Counted from the first letter of the stretch, positions 37,827-48,241 are shown. The stretch is 64,000 bases of DNA from Sphingopyxis fribergensis (GCF_000803645.1 NZ_CP009122.1:1774501-1838500); one strand, 5' to 3'. Translations and numbers: made by a program. Notes: generated by a model not told the origin, from the letters alone.

Positions 37827-39467
37827 GTGACTGCTGACTCGATGATTGCGACCATCTTGCGCCAGGCGCCTGCGGATCGCCGCGCGAGTATCATCGCGTG
37901 GCGCCAACTCTCCGATATTCTGGCGCAGCGCGGCAATCAACTGTCCGATGACGATATTCGCCGCAGCCTGCACGCGCTCGCCGTATTGCGGCCGCGCGTT
38001 CCCGAATCCGTGCGCCGAGACTGCGCGCGCGCGATCGCGCGCCATGGGCGTTTTGCGCCGCTCGTCGCGCTCTACGCCAATGATGTTCCAGCGGTTTCCG
38101 CGATCATGCTGCGCGAAGCGCGGCTTGCCGAAGCCGACTGGCTTGCGCTGCTGCCCGCGACGAATGCGATGGCGCGATCGGTTCTGGCGGGGCGCACCGA
38201 TCTGCCGCACGGCGTCAATCGCGCGCTTGCCAGCCTCGGCAGTGCGTCGGTCGCGCTGCCTCAGCCCGAAGTCGTGGAGCAGGAAGCCCCGGCTCCGGCG
38301 CAGCCGATCGCGCCCGAACCTGTTGCTGCAGACGCTCCGAGCCAGATCAGCGAACTCGTCCGCCGGATCGACAAATATCAGTCGACTCGCGCTCAGCCGG
38401 GCCCATCGCGCGCGCCGCGCGCGGCGTTCCTGTTCGAAACCGGCCCTGATGGCGTGATCCATTGGGTCGAAGGGGTCACGCGCGGTGCAGTGATCGGCCT
38501 GTCGATCGCCGAGGCGGCGTTCGGCGGCGAACCTGGCACAGATGGCGTGGCCGCCGGGGCCTTTCGCCAGCGCGCCGAGATCATCAACGCGCGCATGCTG
38601 CTGGAAGGCACCGCGGCGGACGCCGGCGAATGGCGCTTTTCGGCGCTCCCTTGGTTCGACCCCGCCACAGGGCAGTTCCGCGGTTATCGCGCGAGCGCGC
38701 GCCGCCCGCACCGCAATGAAATGCCCTATGGTCGGCCTGCACCCGAGGATTCGGGCGACTCGATCCGCCAACTGATCCACGAACTGCGCAGCCCGCTGAA
38801 TGCCATATCGGGCTTTGCGCAGATCATTTCGGGGCAGATGTTCGGGCCGGTGAGTTCGGGCTATCGATCGATGGCCGAAACGATCGTCGGCGATGCCGCG
38901 TCGGTCCAGTCGATCATCGACGATCTCGAAACCGCGGCGCGCAGCGGCACGGCGCGTGTCGATGCGCCGTCGGAAGAGGTCGTCGATATCGGCGCAATCG
39001 TCACGCAGGTCGAAAGCGAACTGGCGGACCTCCTCGCCGATCAGCGCGTCGATCTCAGCATTTCGCGCGTTGGGGGGCCGTTCCTTGGCCATTCCAGCGA
39101 TGCCGATGTGCGCCGGATGGTCGGCCGCCTGCTTACCGCGCTGGTCGATGTGTCCGAACCGGGGGCAATATTGGTCGGGCAATTGGTGACCGAATCGCGG
39201 CACGACGACATGCTCCAACTGCGCATCGTCCGCCCCGCGACGATCCGCTTTGCGACATCGGCGGAGCTGCTCGATCCCGGCTTCAGCCCCGAGGGTGAGG
39301 CGCCCGGCGCAGCAGTGCTCAGCCTCGGTTTCTCGCTCCGCCTGGTCGACAGTCTGGCGCGGGCAAGTGGCGGACGCCTCGATATCGGGCATAACGCCTT
39401 GACCTTGCACCTCCCCTCCGCCAACTCGAAGGCCGAAGCCGGGCTGGAGGCCCAGCAAGGCGAGTAG
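37827..39467 (+). CDS. Histidine kinase-like protein with degenerate ATPase domain
   Basis: A 546-residue soluble protein starting at GTG. Residues 1-170 are Ala/Arg-rich helices without a named domain, a PAS-like region follows around 195-290, and the dimerisation helix has a complete H-box (QLIHELRSPLNAISGFAQII). The following ATPase part looks eroded: the N-box Asn is not evident in RMVGRLLTALVDV, no DxGxG is seen, and GLGL is replaced by LSLGFSLRLVD. It may act as a phosphotransfer or dimerisation partner rather than an autokinase. There are no predicted membrane segments and no adjacent response regulator. Confidence 0.8.
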   Translation: MTADSMIATILRQAPADRRASIIAWRQLSDILAQRGNQLSDDDIRRSLHALAVLRPRVPESVRRDCARAIARHGRFAPLVALYANDVPAVSAIMLREARLAEADWLALLPATNAMARSVLAGRTDLPHGVNRALASLGSASVALPQPEVVEQEAPAPAQPIAPEPVAADAPSQISELVRRIDKYQSTRAQPGPSRAPRAAFLFETGPDGVIHWVEGVTRGAVIGLSIAEAAFGGEPGTDGVAAGAFRQRAEIINARMLLEGTAADAGEWRFSALPWFDPATGQFRGYRASARRPHRNEMPYGRPAPEDSGDSIRQLIHELRSPLNAISGFAQIISGQMFGPVSSGYRSMAETIVGDAASVQSIIDDLETAARSGTARVDAPSEEVVDIGAIVTQVESELADLLADQRVDLSISRVGGPFLGHSSDADVRRMVGRLLTALVDVSEPGAILVGQLVTESRHDDMLQLRIVRPATIRFATSAELLDPGFSPEGEAPGAAVLSLGFSLRLVDSLARASGGRLDIGHNALTLHLPSANSKAEAGLEAQQGE

Positions 39468-39499
39468 GCCGATCGGCCAGTCTTCGGGCAGAGGGGAGC

Positions 39500-40537
39500 A
39501 TGGTGCAGCCTGCGGGCAATTTCTTTGCATATCCGGTGGCGTCGGATCGGATCGCGCTGGAAGCGGACGAACGGCCGCGCTTCTGGGTTACGATCGATAC
39601 CGAAGAGGATTTCGACTGGGCCGCGCCCTTCGCGCGAACCGGTTACGGGCTCGCCTCGGTCCCCGCGCTCGCCGAGTGCCAGGCCTATTTCGAACGCGCC
39701 GCAGTTCGGCCCATCTATCTGGTCGATTGGCCGATCGTTGCCGACGACCGTGCCGTGGACATTCTCGGCACAGCGCAGGACGGCGGCCGCTGCGAGATCG
39801 GGGCGCAGCTCCATCCCTGGGTAAACCCGCCTTATGATGAGGATGTCAACGAACGCAACAGCTATACGGGGAACCTGCCGACCAATTTGCAGCGCGCGAA
39901 AATGACCGCGCTGCGCGATGCGATCGAGGGCCGTTTCGGCATCGTGCCCACCGTCTATCGCGCCGGGCGATATGGCCTCGGTCCCGATAGCGCGGCGATG
40001 CTCGCCGAACTCGGGTTCCGCTGCGACACGTCGGTGCGCAGCGGGTTCGACTATCGCGCGGGGCACGGCCCCGACTATCGCGCCGCGCCGCTGCATCCCT
40101 GGTGGGTGCACACCGGGCAGGGCGCGATGTTGGAGATTCCGGTCACCACGGTCTTCGGCGGGTTTTTCGGCAACGCAGGCCGCAGCATCTACCACCGCGT
40201 TGCACGCAACGGCACGCACGCAGGCGCCGCGCTCGCGCGTCTCGGCCTAGTCGAGCGGATCGCGCTGACGCCCGAGGGAATTCCCGCCGAACGCGCGTGT
40301 CGGGCGATCGATATCGCCGTCGAGGCGCGCCTGCCGGTACTCAACTTCTCCTTCCATTCGCCGTCGCTGCAACCCGGCAACACGCCCTATGTCCGCAGCA
40401 TTGCCGATCTCGAGCTATTCTATCGCTGGTGGGACGTGGTGCTCGATCACCTCGCCCGTCGCGGCGTCGAAGCGACGACAGCCGCCGAAATATTAGCGAT
40501 GGCCGAGCGAAAGGCTGTGACAACATCCACATCCTGA
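39500..40537 (+). CDS. WalW-type polysaccharide deacetylase family protein
   Basis: A 345-residue NodB-like protein similar to WalW proteins of sphingomonads and xanthomonads. It has the metal and catalytic stretches RFWVTIDTEEDFDW near the start, CEIGAQLHPWVNPPYD (His of the metal triad), YRAGRYGLGPDSAAMLAELG and the C-terminal LNFSFHSPSLQPGNTPYV. These match family 4 carbohydrate esterase-like enzymes that remove acetyl groups from polysaccharides. No surrounding polysaccharide cluster is visible. It starts 32 bp after the kinase-like gene. Confidence 0.85.
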   Translation: MVQPAGNFFAYPVASDRIALEADERPRFWVTIDTEEDFDWAAPFARTGYGLASVPALAECQAYFERAAVRPIYLVDWPIVADDRAVDILGTAQDGGRCEIGAQLHPWVNPPYDEDVNERNSYTGNLPTNLQRAKMTALRDAIEGRFGIVPTVYRAGRYGLGPDSAAMLAELGFRCDTSVRSGFDYRAGHGPDYRAAPLHPWWVHTGQGAMLEIPVTTVFGGFFGNAGRSIYHRVARNGTHAGAALARLGLVERIALTPEGIPAERACRAIDIAVEARLPVLNFSFHSPSLQPGNTPYVRSIADLELFYRWWDVVLDHLARRGVEATTAAEILAMAERKAVTTSTS

Positions 40538-40605
40538 TCGTTGGCGCTTGCCAATGCAGCGCGGCCTCCGCTATCGCCCGCACACCCCCACCGGGTTTGA
40601 AAAGG

Positions 40606-40681
40606 GGGCCTGTAGCTCAACGGTTAGAGCTGGCCGCTCATAACGGCTAGGTTGCGGGTTCGAGTCCTGCCGGGCCCACCA
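40606..40681 (+). tRNA. tRNA with CAT anticodon, probably tRNA-Ile2
   Basis: A complete 76-nt cloverleaf with encoded CCA: acceptor GGGCCTG/CGGGCCC, D-arm GCTCAACGGTTAGAGC, anticodon loop CTCATAA and T-arm GCGGGTTCGAGTCCTGC. The CAT anticodon is shared by elongator Met and the lysidine-modified Ile2. The D-loop and acceptor look more like alphaproteobacterial Ile2, but I cannot exclude elongator Met. An initiator is ruled out, because C1:A72 mispairing is absent. Confidence 0.92.
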
Positions 40682-40737
40682 TTTCCCTTGCAAAACGAAA
40701 CCGATACCTCTCCATTGCCCCGCAGAAGGAGAGGGGC

Positions 40738-42213
40738 ATGGGGAAGCGGCGGACGGTTTTGCTTGGCGGTCTTGCGATCGTTGCGGTGGTCGCAGGAATG
40801 GTGGCGGTACGGACGGCGACCTTTGCGCCAAAGGACATCGCCGACGGCAGCGATATTCGTCTCGCCGCAGCGCCGACCTATGATCTCGATGCCGCAGTCG
40901 GGCATCTCAGCGCCGCGGCGCAGATCAAGACGATTTCGCATCAGGACCCGGCCGAGAATGACATTGCCGAATGGGACCGGCTGCACAGCTGGCTCGCAGC
41001 GACCTATCCGGCGACGCACCGCGCGATGACGCGCACCATCCTGCCGAACCGCACGCTTATCTATCATTGGCGGGGCAGCGACGCGTCGCTCGCGCCGATC
41101 ATCGTCATGGCGCATCAGGACGTCGTGCCGGTTACCGAGGGCACCGAAAATGACTGGAACTATCCACCCTTCGCGGGGACGATCGCCGAAAAGGCGGTAT
41201 GGGGCCGCGGAACGGTGGACGACAAGGGTTCGCTCATCGGCCTCTTCGAAGCGATCGAGGCACTCGCTACAGACGGGTTCCAGCCCAAGCGCGGTATCTA
41301 CCTCGTGTCGGGGCATGACGAAGAGGCCGGCGGATCGGGCGCCGTTGCGGCCGCCGCCAAGCTGAAGGCCGAGGGCGTGCGCGCGCTGTACACGCTCGAC
41401 GAGGGTAGCGTGGTGTTGCGCGATACGCCTGTAATCGACGGGCCCGCCATCCTGATCGGTGTTGCCGAGAAGGGCTATGCGACGCTGAAGGTCACCGCCA
41501 ATGCGCCCGGCGGGCACAGCTCGATGCCGCCGGCCGAAACCGGCGTGACGACGCTGGCGCGCGCGGTGCTCGCGATCACCGAAAAACCCTTCCCGATCGA
41601 GATGCGCGGCCCCGGTGCGGCGATGATCGAGGCGCTCGCCGCACATAAGGGGGGTACGACCGAGTTGGCAGTCGCGAACCAGTGGCTACTCGGCTCGGTG
41701 CTCAAAAAGCAGCTTTCGGCGTCGCCATCGTCGGCTGCGGCCTTTCACACCACCATCGCACCGACGATGTTGCAGGGGAGCCCGAAGGAGAATGTACTGC
41801 CGCAATCGGCGATCGCGTTGATCAATTACCGCATTGCGCCTTGGAACAGCTCGGCCGACGTCATGGCGCGCGCCAGGGCGGCGGTCGGCGATGCTCCGGT
41901 CGAGCTCAGCTGGATCAAGCGGCCGAACGAACCGTCACGCGTGTCGTCGAGTAAGTCGCAGGGCTGGAAATATGTAGTAGCGGCAGCACGCGCCGATGCG
42001 CCCGATGCCGTGGTCGCGCCCTATCTGGTCGTCGCGGCGACCGACAGCCGCAGCATGGAGCCGATTTCCGACGATGTGTATCGTTTCATGCCGATGCACT
42101 TCACGCTGAAGGAAACCGCAATGATCCACGGTACCAACGAGCATATGACGATCGACAGCTTCAAGCGGATGATCGATTTCTATGCGCGACTGATCGCGAC
42201 CTCGGCGGGATAA
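40738..42213 (+). CDS. M20 family metallopeptidase (carboxypeptidase S-like)
   Basis: A 491-residue di-zinc peptidase with an N-terminal hydrophobic anchor or signal (VLLGGLAIVAVVAGMVAV). The M20 metal ligands are visible in IVMAHQDVVPVTEGTENDW, AVWGRGTVDDKGSLIGLFEA, LVSGHDEEAGGSGAVAAAAK and the distal MIHGTNEHMTIDSFKRMIDF. The arrangement is that of the yeast carboxypeptidase S/PM20D1 group, which acts on peptides or N-acyl amino acids. It is the only gene between two tRNA genes, so it is probably monocistronic. Confidence 0.92.
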   Translation: MGKRRTVLLGGLAIVAVVAGMVAVRTATFAPKDIADGSDIRLAAAPTYDLDAAVGHLSAAAQIKTISHQDPAENDIAEWDRLHSWLAATYPATHRAMTRTILPNRTLIYHWRGSDASLAPIIVMAHQDVVPVTEGTENDWNYPPFAGTIAEKAVWGRGTVDDKGSLIGLFEAIEALATDGFQPKRGIYLVSGHDEEAGGSGAVAAAAKLKAEGVRALYTLDEGSVVLRDTPVIDGPAILIGVAEKGYATLKVTANAPGGHSSMPPAETGVTTLARAVLAITEKPFPIEMRGPGAAMIEALAAHKGGTTELAVANQWLLGSVLKKQLSASPSSAAAFHTTIAPTMLQGSPKENVLPQSAIALINYRIAPWNSSADVMARARAAVGDAPVELSWIKRPNEPSRVSSSKSQGWKYVVAAARADAPDAVVAPYLVVAATDSRSMEPISDDVYRFMPMHFTLKETAMIHGTNEHMTIDSFKRMIDFYARLIATSAG

Positions 42214-42226
42214 TCTGGGAAGTCAG

Positions 42227-42303
<77 letters not shown>

Positions 42304-42380
42304 ACTACTGCCCCGCGCCTTAGACAGGGTGGGGGCGCAAGTCTATCCCGCCAATGCGCCTTTGACGAAAAAGGCGGGCA

Positions 42381-42414
42381 AAGAAAAAGGCGGCCTTCCC
42401 GAAGGAAGACCGCC
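42381..42414 (-). terminator. Terminator of the Ala-rich lipoprotein gene
   Basis: On the minus strand the hairpin GGCGGTCTTCC-TTCG-GGAAGGCCGCC, with a stable TTCG tetraloop, is followed by TTTTTCTT. It lies 38 bp past the lipoprotein stop and before tRNA-Pro, so it looks like a strong intrinsic terminator. Confidence 0.88.
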
Positions 42415-42452
42415 CCAATCTCGTTTCAGTCAACGCCCCGAAGGGCTGCGAC

Positions 42453-42737
42453 TTACTTCTTTTCTTCAGCCGGAGCAGCAGCGGCGTCAGCCGGAGCAGC
42501 CGGAGCAGCCGTTGCAGCAGCAGCGTCAGCGGCCGGAGCAGCAGCTTCTGCACCAGCAGCAGCAGCGTCGGCACCAGCGGCAGCGGCTTCAGCGCCAGCA
42601 GCAGCGGCGTCGGCGCCTTCTTCAGCAACCGCTTCAGCGGCCGGAGCTTCGGTGGTGGCTTCTTCAGCAGCCTTTTCACCGCAAGCGGCGAGGGCGAACA
42701 TGCTGGCAGCAACGGCGATAGCAGCAAACTTCTTCAT
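42453..42737 (-). CDS. Alanine-rich low-complexity lipoprotein
   Basis: A 94-residue lipoprotein: signal MKKFAAIAVAASMFALAAC with lipobox LAAC (Cys at residue 19), then a mature region almost entirely of Ala, Glu, Gly, Asp and Pro, built of repeats such as GADAAAAGAEAAAA and ending PAEEKK. Such sequence is expected to be a disordered or helical acidic tether in the outer or inner membrane leaflet. It has its own terminator and looks monocistronic. No enzymatic function is expected; homology searches would be unreliable because of low complexity. Confidence 0.85.
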   Translation of the reverse strand: MKKFAAIAVAASMFALAACGEKAAEEATTEAPAAEAVAEEGADAAAAGAEAAAAGADAAAAGAEAAAPAADAAAATAAPAAPADAAAAPAEEKK

Positions 42738-42883
42738 GATGTGTGGGCTCCCTAAAATGCCTTACCGCGTCGGGAAAAGTTTCCCGGACCGCGAGCCGCG
42801 GGATTTAGCCGTTCCGCATGAATCGTCAACAAAAATAATTGAGATGGTCAGCGTGCACGGGATTCTGTCATTTCTGCGTCACA

Positions 42884-44269
42884 CTAGGGAAGCTCGGCGT
42901 TCGTACTGTTCGCTAGAATCGCCAGAGTCGCGGCCCAAACTGTCACATTTTGCCGCAATTGCGCGGGGTCGATCTTGTCGAGCGTGTCGTCGGGCGTGTG
43001 GTGCAAATCGAAATAACGCGTGCCATCCTGGGCCAGATCGATCGCCGGAACGCCGGCTGCGACAAGCGAGCCAATGTCGGCGCCGCCGTTGGCGGGCTGC
43101 TTGCCGCGGACGACCCCGAACGGCGCGACGGCAGCGGCAATCCGGTCGGAGAGCGCCTTGGCGCTATCGGGCAGCTTGAAGTCGACACGCCACACGCGGT
43201 CGGCGCCAAAGTCGGATTCGAGCGCGACGGCGTGCTTCTCTCTCCCATGCGCATCGAAATAGGCCTTGCCGCCGAATACGCCGACTTCCTCGGCGCCCGC
43301 CCACAGGATGCGGATCGTGCGGCGCGGCTGGCCGGCGGTCATCACATGCTTGGCGGCGGCAGTGATGATGCCGCAACCCGCAGCATCGTCGATCGCCCCG
43401 GTGCCCAGATCCCAGCTGTCGAGATGGCACGCGACGATCACCGGGCTGGCGGTGGGGTCGCTGCCCGCCACCTCGGCGATGACATTGCCCGATCGCTGCT
43501 GCCCGAGGTTCCGCGGCGTCAGGAGCAGTTTCAACCGCAGCGGCGCGGCGGCTCGGCCCGCCTCGACGCGTTTCCATTGCCTTACCAGCTGGTCGGCGTC
43601 GGGATTGGAAAGCGCGCCGGCGGGGATTGGCTTGACGCCGGCCTCGAAATTGGTGCCGCCGGTGTGCGGATTGCGGTGGCTGTCGGTTCCGATCGAGCGG
43701 ATCACGACGGCGACCGCGCCTTTCTTTGCCGCGACATTCGCGCCGGTAAAGCGCGCGCGGCCATATTGACCATAGCCGCTGCCGTCCTGCGCGGCTTTCA
43801 TCTGATGATCGATAAAGACGATCTTTCCTTTTACGAGATTGTCGGGCGCCGCGACGAGCGCGTCATAGCTCGCGAAATAGACGACATCGCCCTCCAGCCC
43901 CTTGGGGCCCGTCGAGGCGCTGGTGCCGAGCGCGGTGATGTGGAGCTTCTGCGGCTGGAACGGGCCGACCAGCGTCGCTTCTTCGGCGCCGCGCACCCAA
44001 GTCTGCATCATGAAGGGTTCTTCGCGCACATTCTGGAACCCCATTTCGGTGAGCCGCTTGACGCCCCAGCGCCGGGCCGCCGCCTCGGCCTCGGTCGCCG
44101 CCTGCCGCGGGCCGATTTCGGTCGTCAGCCCTTCGGTGATCGCCCAGGCCGGATCATCGCCCTGCTGCGCCAGTTCGGCGGCGCTCGGCGCCGTCTGAGC
44201 CGTTGCGGCGGTTGAGAGAAGGAGGACGGCGATCCCGGCAAGGCCGGCGGAGGTGCGGGAGATTTTCAT
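42884..44269 (-). CDS. Secreted M28 family metallopeptidase
   Basis: A 461-residue di-zinc aminopeptidase-like enzyme with a signal peptide (GLAGIAVLLLSTAATAQ). The metal-site motifs are present in order: VIVACHLDSWDLGTGAIDDA, ILWAGAEEVGVFGGKAY, ALESDFGADRVWRVD and the late LHHTPDDTLDKIDPAQL. A PA-like insert precedes the catalytic part (GDVVYFASYDALVAAPDNLV). It is divergent from ettA. Related proteins are annotated as carboxypeptidase Q or aminopeptidase; the substrate is unknown. Confidence 0.92.
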   Translation of the reverse strand: MKISRTSAGLAGIAVLLLSTAATAQTAPSAAELAQQGDDPAWAITEGLTTEIGPRQAATEAEAAARRWGVKRLTEMGFQNVREEPFMMQTWVRGAEEATLVGPFQPQKLHITALGTSASTGPKGLEGDVVYFASYDALVAAPDNLVKGKIVFIDHQMKAAQDGSGYGQYGRARFTGANVAAKKGAVAVVIRSIGTDSHRNPHTGGTNFEAGVKPIPAGALSNPDADQLVRQWKRVEAGRAAAPLRLKLLLTPRNLGQQRSGNVIAEVAGSDPTASPVIVACHLDSWDLGTGAIDDAAGCGIITAAAKHVMTAGQPRRTIRILWAGAEEVGVFGGKAYFDAHGREKHAVALESDFGADRVWRVDFKLPDSAKALSDRIAAAVAPFGVVRGKQPANGGADIGSLVAAGVPAIDLAQDGTRYFDLHHTPDDTLDKIDPAQLRQNVTVWAATLAILANSTNAELP

Positions 44270-44399
44270 GCCGCTTTCCTAACGGCGCGCCTCGCGCGCG
44301 CAAGCGCCGATTGCCAATCGCGCGCCCATTCGCTAACCGGCGCGCAACTCATAACTCTCCCGGCCGCGCGCGCGGCCCAGCCCATACCGGAGCATATCC

Positions 44400-46079
<1,680 letters not shown>

Positions 46080-46083
46080 TTTA

Positions 46084-46530
46084 ATGATGGGGGAGGCGGT
46101 TCCGATTTCGTCGAGCGCGATCCGTTTGGACGCGGACGCGCTCAACGCCTTCATGGCGGAGGCTTTCCCCCATTCAGTTCCGGGGTCGCGCGGGCACGTC
46201 GTCTCGGTGGTGCCCGGCCACATCCAGGCCCGCCTTGACCCCGACGTCAAGGCACTTCGCCCCGGCGGCTTGATTTCGGGGCCGACGCAGATGGGCTTCG
46301 CCGACATGGCAGCCTATGCGCTCGTCCTCGCGCACATCGGTCCCGTCGCGATGGCGGTGACGAGCGCGCTCAACTACCAATTCCTCCGCCCGTGCCGTCC
46401 GGGCCCGCTGTTTGCCGAAGCGCACATGCTGCGCCTCGGCAAAAGGCTGGCGGTGATGGATATTCGTATTTGGACCGACAATGCGGGCAGGCCGGTCGGG
46501 CAGGCAAATGTGACCTACGCTATTCCTTGA
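46084..46530 (+). CDS. Hotdog-fold thioesterase (PaaI-like)
   Basis: A 148-residue hotdog protein similar to PaaI/YiiD-type thioesterases that hydrolyse acyl-CoA. Visible parts are the RPGGLISGPTQMGFADMAAY helix, the strand VAMAVTSALNYQFLRPCRPG and the C-terminal LAVMDIRIWTDNAGRPVGQA. It begins 4 bp after the ettA stop without a strong ribosome site, consistent with coupling. The substrate is unknown. Confidence 0.85.
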   Translation: MMGEAVPISSSAIRLDADALNAFMAEAFPHSVPGSRGHVVSVVPGHIQARLDPDVKALRPGGLISGPTQMGFADMAAYALVLAHIGPVAMAVTSALNYQFLRPCRPGPLFAEAHMLRLGKRLAVMDIRIWTDNAGRPVGQANVTYAIP

Positions 46531-46545
46531 TGCGATTGCTGCACG

Positions 46546-46575
46546 GCGTCCGCTCACGACCAATTGCGGACATTG
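46546..46575 (+). repeat. Left direct repeat flanking a lipoprotein gene
   Basis: The 30-bp sequence GCGTCCGCTCACGACC followed by AATTGCGGACATTG contains a GTCCGC/GCGGAC inverted repeat. A related copy in the same orientation lies at 47208-47238, so the two bracket the gene at 46599-47207. Confidence 0.6.
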
Positions 46576-46598
46576 GAGAATTGTGAGAGTTTTGTTTG

Positions 46599-47207
46599 AT
46601 GAATGCTGCCATCCTGAAAGCGGCCGTTGCCTTATTGGTGCTCGTCTCATGCGCGCCCAGCACCGACAACGACGAAAAGCAAGACGGCCAATTGGAAGCC
46701 CGGGGCCCATCACCAAAGTCAGCGCCGGCAGTGCCCCCACCCTCCAACCGGCCGAAAACGCAGACTGCAAGATGCACGGGAGTGGACAGAAATGATCATC
46801 CTCAGACGCTGGTGCTCGAATCCCGGTGGGTCCCCGATGAGGGTCGGGCAGTAATCTTCGTGATGGAGGATTCGACTGGACTTCTGAAACCGGGCAACTG
46901 GCTTGAAGACCTGTCGGCGTCATTGAGTGAGAGTGATCGCAGGGGCGGGATCGTTTGGAAATGGGACGGTCAAGAAGGAAAGCTCTCAAAACGCGTGGGC
47001 GATCGATTCCTTCGCATCACTTTTACGCAGCATGACTTTGCATCTGCGTCCGTTGTATATCTGACTCGCCCTTATTCAGAGGACGAGGAGACTGCCTTGC
47101 GCTTTTCAGAGGGCGGATGGCTTTCACTCGCCGGTCATTGCCGTCTTTTTTATGGCAATGAGCTGAGAAGTTACAAGAACGGTCCTCCGACGCCCAATAT
47201 ACTCTGA
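46599..47207 (+). CDS. Putative lipoprotein, repeat-flanked, less GC-rich than neighbours
   Basis: A 202-residue protein with a lipoprotein signal (AAILKAAVALLVLVSC, Cys at about residue 18), a polar Pro/Lys-rich linker, and a mature domain with RCTGVDRNDHPQTLVLESRW, SDRRGGIVWKWDGQEGKLSK and GGWLSLAGHCRLFYG. I do not recognise the family. Base composition is visibly lower in GC than nearby genes. Direct repeats adjoin it: one ends 24 bp before the start and the other begins right after the stop. This suggests an acquired cassette. Confidence 0.75.
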   Translation: MNAAILKAAVALLVLVSCAPSTDNDEKQDGQLEARGPSPKSAPAVPPPSNRPKTQTARCTGVDRNDHPQTLVLESRWVPDEGRAVIFVMEDSTGLLKPGNWLEDLSASLSESDRRGGIVWKWDGQEGKLSKRVGDRFLRITFTQHDFASASVVYLTRPYSEDEETALRFSEGGWLSLAGHCRLFYGNELRSYKNGPPTPNIL

Positions 47208-47238
47208 GCGTCCGCTTCCCACCCCAATGCTGACATCG
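47208..47238 (+). repeat. Right direct repeat flanking the lipoprotein gene
   Basis: The 31-bp sequence GCGTCCGCTTCCCACCCC followed by AATGCTGACATCG is a diverged copy of 46546-46575 in the same orientation. It starts at the base after the lipoprotein stop codon. Confidence 0.6.
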
Positions 47239-47368
47239 ACAATCGGGAAAAAATATCTGTCCTACTTTATTCCATCGTGTCAGCTTCCCGTCCGATCTTT
47301 GAAATAGTCGGCTTCAGCAACCTCTCCTAAATCGACAAAGGAGACATTTTTGGCGCGCATATCCGTAT

Positions 47369-47394
47369 CCTTTGTCGCCTTAAGGCCACAAAGG
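47369..47394. repeat. 26-bp near-perfect palindrome
   Basis: CCTTTGTCGCCTT and AAGGCCACAAAGG pair at 12 of 13 positions around a CCTTAAGG centre. A partial second copy, TTTTGTGGCTTTAAGG, lies at about 47425-47440, touching the end of the DUF899 gene. It could be a DNA-binding site or a transcription end between convergent genes; neither is proven. Confidence 0.5.
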
Positions 47395-47439
47395 ACACAA
47401 TTCCGACGCTCTCATGCGGGGCTTTTGTGGCTTTAAGGC

Positions 47440-48141
47440 TCAATATTCCAGCGACGGATACCAGTCGGCGCCACGCCCGGCGGGCGTCAAGTCGAGGATC
47501 GACCATAGGCTGGCGATATCGGGCGCGTCGCGCGGATCCTGTCCCGGATCGGCCATCTCGGCGGTCATCTCGCTTTTCCAGAACAGGCGGGTGCCGCTAC
47601 CGTTGCGCTTGAACACCGCGAGCGCCGGATTCTCGCTGCCATCAGCGTTCAGCAAGCGAAAGTCCCGCACATAATCGTCGCCGACCGTCTGCACGAAATC
47701 GAGTGCCTGCCAGCCGCGTTCCTGTGCGAGCGCCTTTTGCCTTTCGACCGGACTCCGCCCGAGGATTTTCAGCGCGACGCGTTGCTTGATGTCATTGCCA
47801 TTGCCGTTCACCGCGCCGAGCCAGTTGGTGCACATCGGACAGGGGCGTTCGCGGTCGGGACCGTACATCCAGAAATAGGTGACGAGCGTATCATGGTCGC
47901 CGAACAGCTCCGCCAGCCCGAGTTCGGCGCCGTTTGCATCCTTGAACCGGTAATCCTTCATCAGCGGGCCTGGGGGCAGCTGGCGCCGCTGCTCGGCGAC
48001 GCGCGTCATCCGGCGTCGCAGGTCGATTTCTTCGGAAAGTAATGATTTACGGGCTTTGGTGTAGGATTCATCTTCACCGGGAAACGCCCGGCGGCGGGAA
48101 GCAAGCGCCGGCGCAGCCGACAGGGTTTGGCGAAGGGCCAT
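47440..48141 (-). CDS. DUF899 family thioredoxin-like protein
   Basis: A 233-residue protein of the DUF899 family. It has the N-terminal helical stretch KARKSLLSEEIDLRRRMTRV, the family segment LPPGPLMKDYRF, then LFGDHDTLVTYFWMYGPDRE followed by RPCPMCTNWLGAVNG with a CxxC-like CPMC pair, and ends with a WYPSLEY-type motif. The fold is thioredoxin-like, but the function is unknown; a redox role is inference. A shorter gene product starting at an internal Met is possible. Confidence 0.85.
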   Translation of the reverse strand: MALRQTLSAAPALASRRRAFPGEDESYTKARKSLLSEEIDLRRRMTRVAEQRRQLPPGPLMKDYRFKDANGAELGLAELFGDHDTLVTYFWMYGPDRERPCPMCTNWLGAVNGNGNDIKQRVALKILGRSPVERQKALAQERGWQALDFVQTVGDDYVRDFRLLNADGSENPALAVFKRNGSGTRLFWKSEMTAEMADPGQDPRDAPDIASLWSILDLTPAGRGADWYPSLEY

Positions 48142-48241
48142 CCAATTCTCCTTTTTGGGGAGAACGTGCGGTAAAAACCATCGTTGCGAAGATGTTTCAC
48201 GGCTGCTCGCAGCCGCGCGTCGTCTCGTCGCAGGGGACCCG

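Noticed and set aside
37770..39530. 586-codon minus-strand frame over the kinase-like gene
   Set aside because: The plus-strand frame has a conserved H-box and PAS-like part; the antisense frame is Arg/Ala-rich without motifs.
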